This document shows positions 44,851 through 54,378 of a DNA stretch of 64,000 nt, piece after piece. Numbering within the stretch: the stretch's first letter is position 1; each line of letters starts with the position of its first letter. The notes under the pieces are model-generated. The model was given only the letters and a program-made list of their open reading frames with translations, was not told the DNA's origin and made no database searches. Source of the stretch: an uncultured Acetatifactor sp. (GTDB lineage Bacteria > Bacillota > Clostridia > Lachnospirales > Lachnospiraceae); the NCBI GenBank assembly GCA_910589655.1, contig CAJUTJ010000093.1, positions 1 through 64,000 on the forward strand, given 5' to 3'. The position numbers and the translations under genes are program-made.

Positions 44851-45204
44851 TTATGCCTGCAGCTCTTTGCTTAACTTAATCCGCACTTGGCTTTTCTCTA
44901 TTTGGACATCGGCATTGTCTATCATCATTCCGATCAAAAGCAGCTGACTGCTCTCACCGGGATCGCCGGAGCCGGCCAATTCCCAATAAAAGTCCTCCAG
45001 CCCTTCATTTTTCGGTTCATTAAAATATTTCACCAAGGCATCGACTCTCTCACGATATTCTTCCCGGTAATCCGCCGTTATTTCGATATCCGCACGGTTA
45101 TTCTCCACATGGACGGCCGACCGGACATCCTTCGCCCCTATGGAAAAGAAAAACATAGTCAGCTCCTCCACTATATTTGCAAGCTTTTTCTCGTTATGTG
45201 TCAT
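44851..45204 (-). CDS. conserved-looking cytoplasmic protein of unknown function
   Basis: A 117-residue acidic protein with an alpha/beta look: NIVEELTMFFFSIGAKDVRS, VENNRADIEITADYREEY and DNADVQIEKSQVRIKLSKEL. It has no signal peptide or membrane helix and I cannot name a family. The start is ATG 45204 with GGAGG upstream; the open frame extends 20 codons further into a MITE-like element and should not be used. It lies upstream of the leuA-araC gene but is separated from it by about 190 bp including that gene's promoter. Confidence 0.75.
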   Translation of the reverse strand: MTHNEKKLANIVEELTMFFFSIGAKDVRSAVHVENNRADIEITADYREEYRERVDALVKYFNEPKNEGLEDFYWELAGSGDPGESSQLLLIGMMIDNADVQIEKSQVRIKLSKELQA

Positions 45205-45250
45205 TTCATCCTCCAACAATGTAACATTAATTCTAATTTCCGAACAGACG

Positions 45251-45420
45251 AACCAGTGTTCCATCCAGCTAGAAATTGGATTTTGGGGCTGTATGGTTCG
45301 TGCCAGTGCCAGGCAAAATTTCGACGGCGATGCGGTGGCATCGTCTAGAAATTTTAACGACGCAATGGCGCGAAACAGGCAGCTCCAAGGTTCAATTTCT
45401 GGCCGGATGGAGCACTAGTG
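45251..45420. mobile_element. MITE-like element of about 170 bp with near full-length inverted arms
   Basis: The ends CCAGTGTTCCATCC (left) and, on the reverse strand, CTAGTGCTCCATCC (right) start imperfect inverted arms of about 80 nt that run through AGAAATTG, GGGCTG/GGAGCTG, the GTGCCA/GCGCCA region, AAAATTTC and GACG(GC)GATGC, so the whole element folds into one long hairpin. It encodes nothing. No clear target duplication is visible. It lies directly upstream of the 45204 gene. Confidence 0.7.
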
Positions 45421-45507
45421 TGCCGGCCAGATTACTTTCAGCTAAATAGCGCACCAGCTCTCCGTGAGCAAGCCCTTTCCGGGAAAGCCATGTGCTTTGA
45501 TCCTGTT
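45421..45507. other. short spacer downstream of the DUF1576 gene
   Basis: GC-rich sequence without a gene or an obvious terminator. Confidence 0.4.
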
Positions 45508-46764
45508 TCAGCGTGAAAGCTTCTTGATCCTGTACTGTTTGATAAAGCTCTCCAGAGCAGGCACCAATACCACCGCTACCCAGCCCGCACTGAATCCGTT
45601 ATTATACAAATTCAGCCCGCCGTATATCTGGGCGGTACACATAGCTACGGCAGAATGCAGAATTCCTGCCAGAATCCCTGCAGGAATGCCGAACTGTCCC
45701 GCTATGGGCGATAAGCCAATCCCGAAGATAGCCGCCAGCTGTATTCCCGGCGTAGTGGGTTCATAACGGCTGACAAATGTAAACAGATAAACACCCAAAA
45801 GCACCGGCAGATAATTTTTTACATGTGCTCCAAAGGCGGAAAATCCAAACACCATCATAATGGCTCCCACTACCGGTCCCGAAAAATCTCCCCCGATCAA
45901 CAGGATATATGTGGTACAAATAATTCCCATCAACCCCATGTTCATCATGGCGGGGCCTGCTCCGTCCATCAATATAAAGTCCGAAACGGCACGTCCGGGA
46001 CGGGTGAAAATCTTCTTTAAACCGTCAAGCTTACGGTCACTGCAGATAAATCCCACAAGAAATACCGCAAGGAAAAAAAGGAACAATCCCGCAGCCACCC
46101 CCGCCGGTCTTCCCTCTTCCCACTGCAGCACCGTTTCCGTCTGCAGTCCCAAGGATTTCAGAACGCACACAATCACAAACGCCAGAATTCCTGCCGAAAA
46201 CCCTACGTTAAACAAATTGTACCCCATGTGCATGGATGTGGTATGGGCGGAGAGCGGCGGCAGGAAAAAGCCGATAATAATCCCCAGAACCGCCGCAATG
46301 GCAGCCCGCACAATCAGGGGATATGGCAGCAGATAATACAGCTCCGTCACAAATGGCGCAAGGCATGTACCGAAAAGAGCCGTGTATATATGCCTGCCCA
46401 ATCTCACTCCGTGGGTCCGGGAATAGAGCCAGATACCGAATAAAATGGGCAGGATATTCAGAGGCGTTTTCCCCCACAACCCATATCCTGCATTGATAAA
46501 CAGCGCAGCCATGGTAGGTCCCGTAAAAGGTATTTTCTCCACCATTACCAAAATTACACCTATTAATAGGATAAAAGCCGCATTTAAGAAGGCCGCTCCC
46601 CTTCCTCCCACCGTACAGAAATCGGTAATCAAGAGGCTGTGCGACACTAATATTTTCTGCATTCCTTCCATGATATTTCCCGGACTGTCACATAAGAAAG
46701 CCGCCGCCGCAAGTACGGCAACAGTAATAAAAGTAAGGTTTCTGGTCAGATTTTCTCTCTTCAT
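45508..46764 (-). CDS. DUF1576-family polytopic membrane protein
   Basis: A 418-residue protein with about ten to twelve membrane segments and short loops. Two internally similar halves are suggested by the recurring phrases MHMGYNLFNVGFSAGILAF and GGLNLYNNGFSAGWVAVV. It matches my memory of the DUF1576 family, whose substrate is unknown; a transporter role is inference. The start is ATG 46764 after GGGGG. A dispersed leader element (copy A) lies immediately upstream. Confidence 0.85.
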   Translation of the reverse strand: MKRENLTRNLTFITVAVLAAAAFLCDSPGNIMEGMQKILVSHSLLITDFCTVGGRGAAFLNAAFILLIGVILVMVEKIPFTGPTMAALFINAGYGLWGKTPLNILPILFGIWLYSRTHGVRLGRHIYTALFGTCLAPFVTELYYLLPYPLIVRAAIAAVLGIIIGFFLPPLSAHTTSMHMGYNLFNVGFSAGILAFVIVCVLKSLGLQTETVLQWEEGRPAGVAAGLFLFFLAVFLVGFICSDRKLDGLKKIFTRPGRAVSDFILMDGAGPAMMNMGLMGIICTTYILLIGGDFSGPVVGAIMMVFGFSAFGAHVKNYLPVLLGVYLFTFVSRYEPTTPGIQLAAIFGIGLSPIAGQFGIPAGILAGILHSAVAMCTAQIYGGLNLYNNGFSAGWVAVVLVPALESFIKQYRIKKLSR

Positions 46765-46782
46765 ATTCCCCCTAACTTCCAT

Positions 46783-46850
46783 ATGTCCGCTTGAGCGGAC
46801 ACTCGAATCAAGATTGTGAATTGATCTTTTTCACTCCGACTCCCATATAC
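46783..46850 (-). repeat. dispersed 5'-leader hairpin element (copy A)
   Basis: Minus-strand order: GGAGTCGGAGTG, a short open frame of eight codons (MKKINSQS if GTG initiates), TGATTCGAGT, hairpin GTCCGC/GCGGAC, ATATGGAAGTTAG. It parallels copy B (6456-6625) including the mini-frame, which there reads MKKDISQS. Confidence 0.8.
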
Positions 46851-46953
46851 CGCATTGACAGGCATTCAGAATCGGAAAGTGAAATGGTTTTTTTCACATG
46901 AAACATCTCTATAATTTATCTTATCATGAAGCCCTCTATCTGAAAAGGAAATC

Positions 46954-46982
46954 TTGCATTTTGCGGCAAAAAAGCGTATGAT
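46954..46982 (+). promoter_or_regulatory. sigma-70-type promoter of the MFS gene
   Basis: TTGCAT (46954-46959), 17-nt spacer, TATGAT (46977-46982), 66 bp before the start codon. Confidence 0.65.
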
Positions 46983-47048
46983 ATTTTCGATATGTAACAA
47001 TGCGGCTCAGGCTTGTTACCAAATACATCAGAAATGAGGGAATATGTT

Positions 47049-48362
47049 ATGAAAGTACAAAACAAATGGATCCGTGCGGCCATTCCCGCACTGCTCCTAC
47101 ACTGTAGTATCGGTACGGTTTACTGCTGGTCTATTTTCAGTCAGGAAATCGCCGAACACATTGGTTTTTCCAAAAGCGCAACCGAATGGGCATTCAGCTT
47201 TGCCATCTTTTTCCTCGGCATGTCCGCCGCTTTTCTTGGGAATGTGGTAGAAAAGGATATCCACCGCTCTTCCCTGATCGCATCCATCTGCTTTGCCGCA
47301 GGCATGGCGGGAACCGGCTTCTTTATCTGGTACGGCGGCAACCACAAGGGCAGTATCCTTGCACTCATCGGCATCTATATCTGCTATGGCTTTATTATGG
47401 GTATCGGGCTGGGAACCGGATATCTCTCCCCTGTCAAGACCCTGATGCTGTGGTTCCAAGACCGTAAAGGTCTGGCTACCGGGCTGGCAGTTGCAGGCTT
47501 CGGCGCCGCAAAAGCGATTGCAAGCCCCATTATGCAGGCAATGCTGGATTCACTGGGCAAGGAAACCGGCATTTATAAAATGTTCTTTATTTTGGCAGGA
47601 GTATACTTTGTCATGATGTTCGCAGGCCATCTGCTTCTGGCCAAGCCCGAGGGCTGGCATGAACCCGCTTCTCAGGAAAAGGGCGCCAGAGCCATGGATG
47701 TCATCAAGACAAAGCCCGTTGTTTTCATCGGCATCTGGCTGATGTTCTATATTAACATTACTTGCGGGCTTGCACTGATCTCTCAGGAGAAGATGATCAT
47801 CAAGTGTATCGGTCTTGCAGGCATGGCCGGCGTACTTGCTTCCGTGACGGCTGTCTTTAATGCCGGCGGGCGTCTGGGCTTCTCCGCTTGGGCCGACACT
47901 ATGAAGGACAGAAATACGGTATATAAGATTATGATTATCCTCTCCATTGCGGCTACAGGATTAGTCATCGTAACACAAGGTATCGCAAAAATGGGACAGC
48001 CTACAATCCTGATGGTTCTGGTGCTTATCTTGCTGTTCGTAGTAAACGCAGGTTACGGCGGCGGTTTCAGCAATGTTCCCACTCTGCTGTCCGACCATTA
48101 CGGTATGCAGAATATCAGCGCCATCCATGGTATCACTCTCTCCGCATGGGCAATCGCAGGTCTCACCGGCAACCAGCTGGCAACCTTTATTGTAAACCAT
48201 GTGGGCAGCTTTTCCGATATCAGCGACGGGCATGGCGGAACCATTTCCGTAAATCCTGCGGGCTATCAGGCGGTGCTGTATGTAACCGTCGGCCTCTATG
48301 TGGTAGCTCTCCTCTGCAGTTTCTTACTTGTGGGAGGCGGTAAGAAGAAAACGGCGAAGTAG
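47049..48362 (+). CDS. MFS transporter of the oxalate/formate antiporter (OFA) family
   Basis: A 437-residue polytopic carrier with twelve predicted membrane segments. OFA-type features are HCSIGTVYCWSIFSQEI in helix 1, GIGLGTGYLSPVKTLMLWFQ in the 4-5 region, RKGLATGLAVAGFGAAKAI, and GRLGFSAWADTMKDRN between helices 8 and 9. The substrate is probably a small carboxylate; oxalate itself is not assured because no oxalyl-CoA genes are nearby. The start is ATG 47049 with GAGGG upstream. Confidence 0.92.
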   Translation: MKVQNKWIRAAIPALLLHCSIGTVYCWSIFSQEIAEHIGFSKSATEWAFSFAIFFLGMSAAFLGNVVEKDIHRSSLIASICFAAGMAGTGFFIWYGGNHKGSILALIGIYICYGFIMGIGLGTGYLSPVKTLMLWFQDRKGLATGLAVAGFGAAKAIASPIMQAMLDSLGKETGIYKMFFILAGVYFVMMFAGHLLLAKPEGWHEPASQEKGARAMDVIKTKPVVFIGIWLMFYINITCGLALISQEKMIIKCIGLAGMAGVLASVTAVFNAGGRLGFSAWADTMKDRNTVYKIMIILSIAATGLVIVTQGIAKMGQPTILMVLVLILLFVVNAGYGGGFSNVPTLLSDHYGMQNISAIHGITLSAWAIAGLTGNQLATFIVNHVGSFSDISDGHGGTISVNPAGYQAVLYVTVGLYVVALLCSFLLVGGGKKKTAK

Positions 48363-48472
48363 GCTATTGTGTACTTATTATAACTTTTGGAAGCAATATT
48401 AGTGTCACTGCCTGTGACAGACGCACATGCAGGTCAAAAGAATTACTGAAAAGCCAGACCCAATGAGGGCAT

Positions 48473-48510
48473 AAAAACAGCGGTTCCCAATCTCCGGAAC
48501 CGCTGTTTTT
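48473..48510. terminator. bidirectional terminator
   Basis: Perfect 15-bp stem AAAAACAGCGGTTCC/GGAACCGCTGTTTTT between the convergent MFS and AAA-like genes. Confidence 0.92.
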
Positions 48511-48529
48511 CCTAGTTGTGCTGGTTACA

Positions 48530-50212
48530 TCATCTGCCAATCAACACCTTTTTCCCACAAAAAGCAAATCCATACTTCCGTATGCATTCTTCCGGAAATC
48601 CTTTTGCAATAAGATTTGCCTGATAGCCTTTTTCATCAATCTGCCGCAGCGCATCCTTTACCGTATCGGACAGTTCCTTCTCGTCCTCGGTCTGAACCTT
48701 AAACTCTATGATGACAGCGTGATCCCCCTGTTTTCTCCGCGGCTCCAACATTACATCATAACGTCCGAAACCGCTTTCCCTGTTGGATGTAATAATATAT
48801 TTGTCTGTCAGATCCGCCATCAGCCCCAGCACAAATCCATGGTAAAAGCGTTCCGGCTCCTTTCCGGAAGGCTTCGTGCCTGAATCAAAGCTGCTAAACA
48901 TTTCTGCTGCCACACGATTCATATAAAGATTCATTGCCTTTAGATCATCCATCAGCATCGCTTTAATAAAATCATTATAATCGTCATTACCTGAAAACCA
49001 ATCCCGGATCATGTTCTCAAACATGACATAGACTTCCTTATTGGTCAGCGCAAGTTCGTAATAAGTGCGTCCGGTTCTTTCTACAAAGTCCGTATTTACG
49101 ACCTTTAAATACCCGCTGGCAAGAAGCAGGCTCCAGACGGCATTTTTCTTTGAGAGCAGCTGCTCATAAATAATCTGCTCATCTATTTCTACATTGAGTG
49201 TTTCCCCCCCTAACAAAGCTTGAAAGGTCTCCTTGACATCTATACTTCCCTCCCGTATCAGCTTTCCCACCAGACTGTTCGCGCTGGTATTTGCCCAATA
49301 AGCTCCTACTCTTTTTTCATCCAGAAAATTAATGATAGACCAGGGATTGTAAATATCCTTTTTTTTCCCAAATGAAAACCCGTCATACCAGTCTTTTACC
49401 TGTTGTTTACGGTCGGATAAACCAAATTCCCCCAATGCAGCAAAGACTTCTTCTTCCGTAAAACCGAAACAATCCTCATACTTTCCGGAAGTCGTTGTCA
49501 CCACTTTTAAATTGTTTAAATCGGAAAAGATGGACTCTTTGCTTACCCGAGTGATGCCCGTCATAATAGCACGTTCCAAATAGGGATTTGTTTTGAAAGT
49601 CGAGTTAAACAGGTTTCTGGTGAATCTGACCATTTCCTGCCAATAACCGTTCACATAGGCTTCCTGCATAGGTGTATCATATTCGTCTAATAAAATAAGC
49701 ACCTTTTTGCCATAATAACGGGACAAATAGCCGGATAAGGCTTTTAATGTAAAGGCGGCTTCATTATCCTCCATATTAACCGATATCTGCAAAAAATCTC
49801 TTTTTTCACTATCAGTCATCACACCGGATTCGGTCAAAAATCGAAATTGATAATACAGTTCTCTGATAATACGGCACATCTTCTTCCGCGCCTGTTCAAA
49901 GGAGGTTTCCTTTACATCTGCAAAGCTTAACGAAAGAACCGGATAGGTTCCCTGAAGCAGCCGATACTTTTCCTTTTTCCATATGGAAAGCCCCTCAAAC
50001 AGATCACTCCGGCCGGCATATTTCACGGAAAAAAATTTTTCCAGCATACTTATGTTTAATGTTTTCCCAAAACGTCTGGGGCGGGTAATCAGTGTCACAC
50101 TGTCTCCGCTTTCCCACCATTCCCGAATAAAATGCGTTTTATCAATATAAAAATATTCCGATTCCCGAATAGATTCAAAATCCTGATTTCCAATCCCCAC
50201 TGTTCTTGCCAT
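48530..50212 (-). CDS. AAA-ATPase-like / PD-(D/E)XK (DUF1703) protein
   Basis: A 560-residue protein of the PF09820/PF08011 type common in gut Firmicutes and Bacteroidetes. N-terminal family signature: YIDKTHFI, then a P-loop TRPRRFGKTLNISML and Walker B VLILLDEYDTPMQ. The nuclease-like C-terminus has DVMLEPRR and VIIEFKVQ, where Asp, Glu and Lys match the D-(D/E)xK pattern. Function is unknown, with mobile-element or defence roles often proposed. I choose ATG 50212, eight bases after GGGGG. Confidence 0.9.
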   Translation of the reverse strand: MARTVGIGNQDFESIRESEYFYIDKTHFIREWWESGDSVTLITRPRRFGKTLNISMLEKFFSVKYAGRSDLFEGLSIWKKEKYRLLQGTYPVLSLSFADVKETSFEQARKKMCRIIRELYYQFRFLTESGVMTDSEKRDFLQISVNMEDNEAAFTLKALSGYLSRYYGKKVLILLDEYDTPMQEAYVNGYWQEMVRFTRNLFNSTFKTNPYLERAIMTGITRVSKESIFSDLNNLKVVTTTSGKYEDCFGFTEEEVFAALGEFGLSDRKQQVKDWYDGFSFGKKKDIYNPWSIINFLDEKRVGAYWANTSANSLVGKLIREGSIDVKETFQALLGGETLNVEIDEQIIYEQLLSKKNAVWSLLLASGYLKVVNTDFVERTGRTYYELALTNKEVYVMFENMIRDWFSGNDDYNDFIKAMLMDDLKAMNLYMNRVAAEMFSSFDSGTKPSGKEPERFYHGFVLGLMADLTDKYIITSNRESGFGRYDVMLEPRRKQGDHAVIIEFKVQTEDEKELSDTVKDALRQIDEKGYQANLIAKGFPEECIRKYGFAFCGKKVLIGR

Positions 50213-50357
50213 GCCAAACACCCCCTGACTCTTCTGCCGCTATCTCCGGCTATTCCCTTCCTATCTATCTGCAAAAACTTCTCTCCTGCATATTCGGTTA
50301 TGCATAATAGTATTTTTCACACTATACCGTCATTCCGTTTCCCGATAGATTATGCTT

Positions 50358-50386
50358 AAAATATCATACCATCCTCGGCATGTCAA
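50358..50386 (-). promoter_or_regulatory. sigma-70-type promoter of the AAA-like gene
   Basis: On the minus strand, consensus TTGACA (50386-50381), 17-nt spacer, TATTTT (50363-50358), about 145 bp before the start. Confidence 0.65.
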
Positions 50387-50439
50387 CTTATACCCTGACA
50401 CATTTTTCGTTACCATCCACTCCGTTCACGGCACCCTAT

Positions 50440-50535
50440 GCACAGAAATCGCAAAAACAGCGATTGCGCGTACCTCTGTCTCAGGTTCGTCACGCAAAAA
50501 CAGCGTAAAAACGCCTCGCGGCGGCAACGAATGAA
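50440..50535. repeat. intergenic repeat (second family)
   Basis: Two hairpins, ATCGCAAAAACAGCGAT and CACGCAAAAACAGCGT, then AAAAACGCCTCGCGGCGGC and GAATGAACAG. It matches 61365-61450 (CACGCAAAAAGCGCGTG, AAAACACCTCGCG, GAGTGAACAG). It follows the end of the antiporter operon, so on the minus strand it may also end transcription. Confidence 0.65.
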
Positions 50536-50552
50536 CAGGAACCATATTTCAG

Positions 50553-52655
50553 CTAAAACCAAATAATATAAATCAAGGTCAATGCCAGCCCCCCGCAGAA
50601 CATCAGCAATCCGAAGGACAGGCTGCGCTGTATGATCTTGTTATTTTCCTGAAGCTCCGCATTCCACAAGGCAAAGAGATGGACATAATCCTTGTCCGCA
50701 GGCGTCTGCCTATTCCAAGTGTGGTTGCCCACAAACTGGATTCCGTTCAAAGCCTTCCCCAAGGCGAAAGTCAGCCCGTTTCCTTCGGGAAGCTCATGGG
50801 GCAGAGGGCTGTCTCTGTAAACCGTCTTGCGCAGCATCACCACTATCGTATCCGTAAAACTGTCCAGCGCCCTACAGAACACCGCAAAAATCACAGGCAG
50901 AATCTTTAACAGCAGCGGCCTATAGAGCAGTTCTTCCAAATCCAGCCACCGCGGCCAGAGATTCACATAACCTCCTGAGCCTTCCCCCTGTTTCCGGATC
51001 AATACTTTTCTGACGAAAAATACGTATACCAAAATACCGATAACAATGGAAATCAATCCGCCGCTTAAGCAGCTCAGGCTGAAATACCGCACTTCATGAA
51101 CCGTTCCCCCTTCCGCGGAAACATTCAGAAATCCCTCTGCCAGCTTCGCCGCCCGCCCCATCACCCCATGAGGCATCAATCCCCAAAGAAAAAGCGCCAG
51201 CGCACTGCCTCCCAGAGCAAAGGCAGATTTTCCGTTCCAATAGTTCTTCCTCCCGTCATACTGTTTCTGCAAAACTCCATCTTGATTTTTCTCCACGAAA
51301 ACTGCAATATACAGCTTTGCCATATAAGCTACCGTCAATCCGCCGGAAAATAAAAACAGCCACTCTGCCGATTTCATGGCAAGCCCCCCGCCGTACTCCA
51401 CAATAGCTTCATGGAGCAGCGTCTTGCTGATGTATCCGCCAAACAAAGGGATACCTCCGATAGCCAATGCGCCTGTTAGAAAAACAGTCTTTAACAAAGG
51501 CTTCTTCCTTCCGAAACCGCGGATTTTGTTTAAATCCAGAGAACAGGTATTCTTATAAATCACCCCCGCCGCCAGAAACAGCACAAGCTTTATCAGGGAG
51601 TGGTTTACCATATGCAGCACCGTGCCGTGTACCGCCAAAACATTTTCCTCCCCCAGCAGTCCCTGCAGGCCGATTCCCACCAGAATAAATCCGATTTGTG
51701 ACATGGATGAGCATGCCAGAGTCCTTTTCAGGTCGATGGAAAACACGGCTAAGAGCGCTCCCCCCAGCATGGTAATCACTCCCAAAACAAGTATCACCTT
51801 TCCCCACAACATATCATAGAGAAATAAATTACAGCTCAAAATCAATATCCCGTATATTCCTGCCTTCGTCAAAATTCCTGACAGCAAAGCCGATGCCGGC
51901 GCCGGCGCCACGGGATGAGCCTTGGGAAGCCAGATATGCAGCGGGAACGCTCCCGCCTTGGCGCCGAATCCAAACAGCAGGCACCCTCCCGCCACATAAA
52001 GGATATTCCGGCTGCCGAAGCCTGCCGCCGCTGCCCGCAGTCCGTCTATATCCAGCGTCCCCAGATAATGATACAGCAGGAAAATTCCCATCAGCATCAC
52101 AAGGCCGCCCATGACCGCCACCGCCAGATACGTAGCCGCCGCTCTCAGAGAGGGTCTGTTTTCCTCCTGAGCCACCCACACATAGGAAGTAAAGGACATG
52201 ATCTCAAAGAAGACAAAAGTGGTATATAAATCTGCGGACAGAAATACCCCCATGGTTGCACCTAATGTCCAGAGCAGAAACAGATAAAACCTGTTGACAT
52301 TGTGATGCCCCTGAAAATACTCCCCCGACAACAATGCGGCCATCATCCACATAAAAGCCGCCACACAGCCATAGAGCAGCCGGAAGCCGTCCATACAGAA
52401 ATGCAGTCCGAAGCCGCAGACTTCCGGCAAGGTATAAGACAACATTATTTCAACCGTCTCGGAAGTGTCCACATAGGACAAAAGCATCACCTTCGACCGC
52501 ATATAAAACAACAGCGCCAGATATGCCATCAGCCCCAATTCTGCCGCCATTGAAATCAACGCCGCCAGATGGCTTCTCTTACCCATAAAATATGCAAGCA
52601 GTCCCGCTGCAAAAGGAAAAAATACCAACACTGCTAAAATACTGTCAAATTCCAT
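50553..52655 (-). CDS. NuoL/HyfB-type proton-translocating antiporter-like subunit, last gene of the Mrp-type operon
   Basis: A 700-residue polytopic protein. The antiporter core shows the helix-5 Glu in FVFFEIMSFTSYVWVA, the helix-7 Lys in FGAKAGAFPLHIWLPKAHP, APASALLSGILTKAGIYG and MVNHSLIKLVLFLAAG. A C-terminal extension of about 200 residues ends in a final membrane helix (FGLLMFCGGLALTLIYIIWF) and includes the amphipathic region common to HyfB/HycC-type proteins. It would move H+ or Na+ as part of the complex. GGAGG lies eight bases before ATG 52655; that site ends dispersed element D. Confidence 0.88.
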   Translation of the reverse strand: MEFDSILAVLVFFPFAAGLLAYFMGKRSHLAALISMAAELGLMAYLALLFYMRSKVMLLSYVDTSETVEIMLSYTLPEVCGFGLHFCMDGFRLLYGCVAAFMWMMAALLSGEYFQGHHNVNRFYLFLLWTLGATMGVFLSADLYTTFVFFEIMSFTSYVWVAQEENRPSLRAAATYLAVAVMGGLVMLMGIFLLYHYLGTLDIDGLRAAAAGFGSRNILYVAGGCLLFGFGAKAGAFPLHIWLPKAHPVAPAPASALLSGILTKAGIYGILILSCNLFLYDMLWGKVILVLGVITMLGGALLAVFSIDLKRTLACSSMSQIGFILVGIGLQGLLGEENVLAVHGTVLHMVNHSLIKLVLFLAAGVIYKNTCSLDLNKIRGFGRKKPLLKTVFLTGALAIGGIPLFGGYISKTLLHEAIVEYGGGLAMKSAEWLFLFSGGLTVAYMAKLYIAVFVEKNQDGVLQKQYDGRKNYWNGKSAFALGGSALALFLWGLMPHGVMGRAAKLAEGFLNVSAEGGTVHEVRYFSLSCLSGGLISIVIGILVYVFFVRKVLIRKQGEGSGGYVNLWPRWLDLEELLYRPLLLKILPVIFAVFCRALDSFTDTIVVMLRKTVYRDSPLPHELPEGNGLTFALGKALNGIQFVGNHTWNRQTPADKDYVHLFALWNAELQENNKIIQRSLSFGLLMFCGGLALTLIYIIWF

Positions 52656-52661
52656 ATTCAG

Positions 52662-52795
52662 ACCCTCCTGCGCTCTTAAAGAGGGGTGCTTTCACATCCT
52701 CTTTCGCACATACCAATTAATATTTGGAAGTTTACATCCAAACTTCCAAACATGCCGATGCAGTCGGCAAAAACAATCAATGAATTGGTGCAAAA
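52662..52795 (-). repeat. dispersed 5'-leader hairpin element (copy D)
   Basis: Minus-strand order: TTGCACCAATTCATTGATTG, hairpin TGCCGAC/GTCGGCA-like, hairpin TTTGGAAGTTT/AAACTTCCAAA, TATGTGCG, hairpin AAGAGG/CCTCTT, GCGCAGGAGG, which is the ribosome site of the next gene. The distal half nearly matches copy C and the proximal hairpin nearly matches copy E, so it is a mosaic of the two. Confidence 0.8.
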
Positions 52796-52852
52796 CCGGA
52801 AAATCGCGTTAATGGTTCTATGATCATACCCATAAAGCTATTCCAAATATTT

Positions 52853-54325
52853 TCAGCGGATTCCGGCTATTTCCCGGAGGAACCGGATCACCGGGGCGGA
52901 ATGCAGGCCAAAACAGAGCATCACTGCCACAAAGACCGCCAAGGGCAGGAGCATCATCCAATTGGGATCCTCCACATCCGATATGCTCCCGTCATCGAAC
53001 TCCTTCCCCGGAAAAAATGCCCGAACCATCATTGTCAGCATATACACCGCCGTCAGAAACGCCGAGACCAGCAAAGCCGCCACACCTCCATAGGCAAGGG
53101 GATTGCCGCTGTCCACAGCGGCCCTGCACAGATTCCATTTGCTGACAAAGCCGCACAGTCCCGGCACACCCATCAACGCAAAGGAGGCTGTTGCAAATAT
53201 TACAAAAACCTTCGGCATCTTCCTTCCGAGACCGTTCAATTCATGAACATAATTCCGGCCGGTCTTATAAATTACCGCCCCCGCACAAAAGAAAGAGGTT
53301 ATTTTCATAAAAGAGTGAAACAGCATATGGGACATGGCGCCCGTCAGCCCCAGCGGAGTCATTACTGCCACGCCAAACAGGATGTAAGACAGATTGCTGA
53401 CCGTGGACCACGCCAGCCTCCTTTTGATATGAGTCTCCTTCAAGGCACGACTGCATCCGTACACAATGGTAATTATCGTCAGAGCCATAACCACATTCTG
53501 CGCCCATGTCCCTCTCAGCCGCTCCGTTCCGAAGCTGAAATAAGTCACCCGCATGGCCGCGAAGGCTCCTGTATTTACCACTGCCACCGCGTGAAGCAGC
53601 GCCGTCACAGGGGTGGGAGCCACCCCCGCCTTGGGCAGCCATGACGAAAAGGGAAACAGCGCCGTCTTGACACTGAACCCGCAGAAGCAAAGCACATAGA
53701 CAAACAGCAGCATATTTCTCTTATCCGCAATTTGATCCATATCCAGAACCCCTCCCATGACAAAAGAAGAGGTAGTGCCATAGGTCAAAATGAAAATCAT
53801 GCCTATAAAAGCAAATGCTGCCCCACCCAGCATATAATATAAGTATGCGCGGCTGGCAAGAACCGCCTCTCTGGTCCGTGTGTGCATAATCAGAGGCAGC
53901 GTCACCATACTCAGCATCTCAAAAAAGAAATACATGGTCAGAATATTTTCCGACAAAGCGATTCCCAGTGTGATACCATACGTAATCACATAGAACAGGA
54001 AAAAAGACTTCTCGTTGCTCTCATGCTTCATATATTCAAAGGAGTACAACAGCGCCGGCGGCCAAAGAAAAGCCGCCATAGCCGCAAACAGGCTTCCCAT
54101 GCCGTCCACCCGGAAGGTGACGCTGAGATTTCCGGTAAACCGGAACACCGTAAGCGCTTCCTCCGGAGGATTATGCAGCAGCAAAAACACTAATGCAGAA
54201 TCTATCAATGCACAAAGCTCTATATAAATACACATTGCCCTCCTGTTTTTAAAAGGAATCGCTGGAATCAGCGCCCCCGACAGCATGGGCAGCAATATGA
54301 CAATTAACATCAGCATCTTACTCAC
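52853..54325 (-). CDS. NuoM/MrpD-type antiporter-like subunit
   Basis: A 490-residue polytopic protein of the proton-conducting family. Key residues are the Glu in MYFFFEMLSMVTLP, the Lys in FSVKTALFPFSSWLPKAG, the TPVTALLHAVAVVNTGAFA region, and the second Lys region HSFMKITSFFCAG. It is one of three additional pump-like subunits in the operon. The start is GTG 54325, eight bases after AGGAG. The 54326-54378 spacer holds no gene. Confidence 0.9.
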   Translation of the reverse strand: MSKMLMLIVILLPMLSGALIPAIPFKNRRAMCIYIELCALIDSALVFLLLHNPPEEALTVFRFTGNLSVTFRVDGMGSLFAAMAAFLWPPALLYSFEYMKHESNEKSFFLFYVITYGITLGIALSENILTMYFFFEMLSMVTLPLIMHTRTREAVLASRAYLYYMLGGAAFAFIGMIFILTYGTTSSFVMGGVLDMDQIADKRNMLLFVYVLCFCGFSVKTALFPFSSWLPKAGVAPTPVTALLHAVAVVNTGAFAAMRVTYFSFGTERLRGTWAQNVVMALTIITIVYGCSRALKETHIKRRLAWSTVSNLSYILFGVAVMTPLGLTGAMSHMLFHSFMKITSFFCAGAVIYKTGRNYVHELNGLGRKMPKVFVIFATASFALMGVPGLCGFVSKWNLCRAAVDSGNPLAYGGVAALLVSAFLTAVYMLTMMVRAFFPGKEFDDGSISDVEDPNWMMLLPLAVFVAVMLCFGLHSAPVIRFLREIAGIR

Positions 54326-54378
54326 GGCTTTTTCTCCTATATTTAATACATCAATTCTTATTTTGTGTTATTCCGCTC

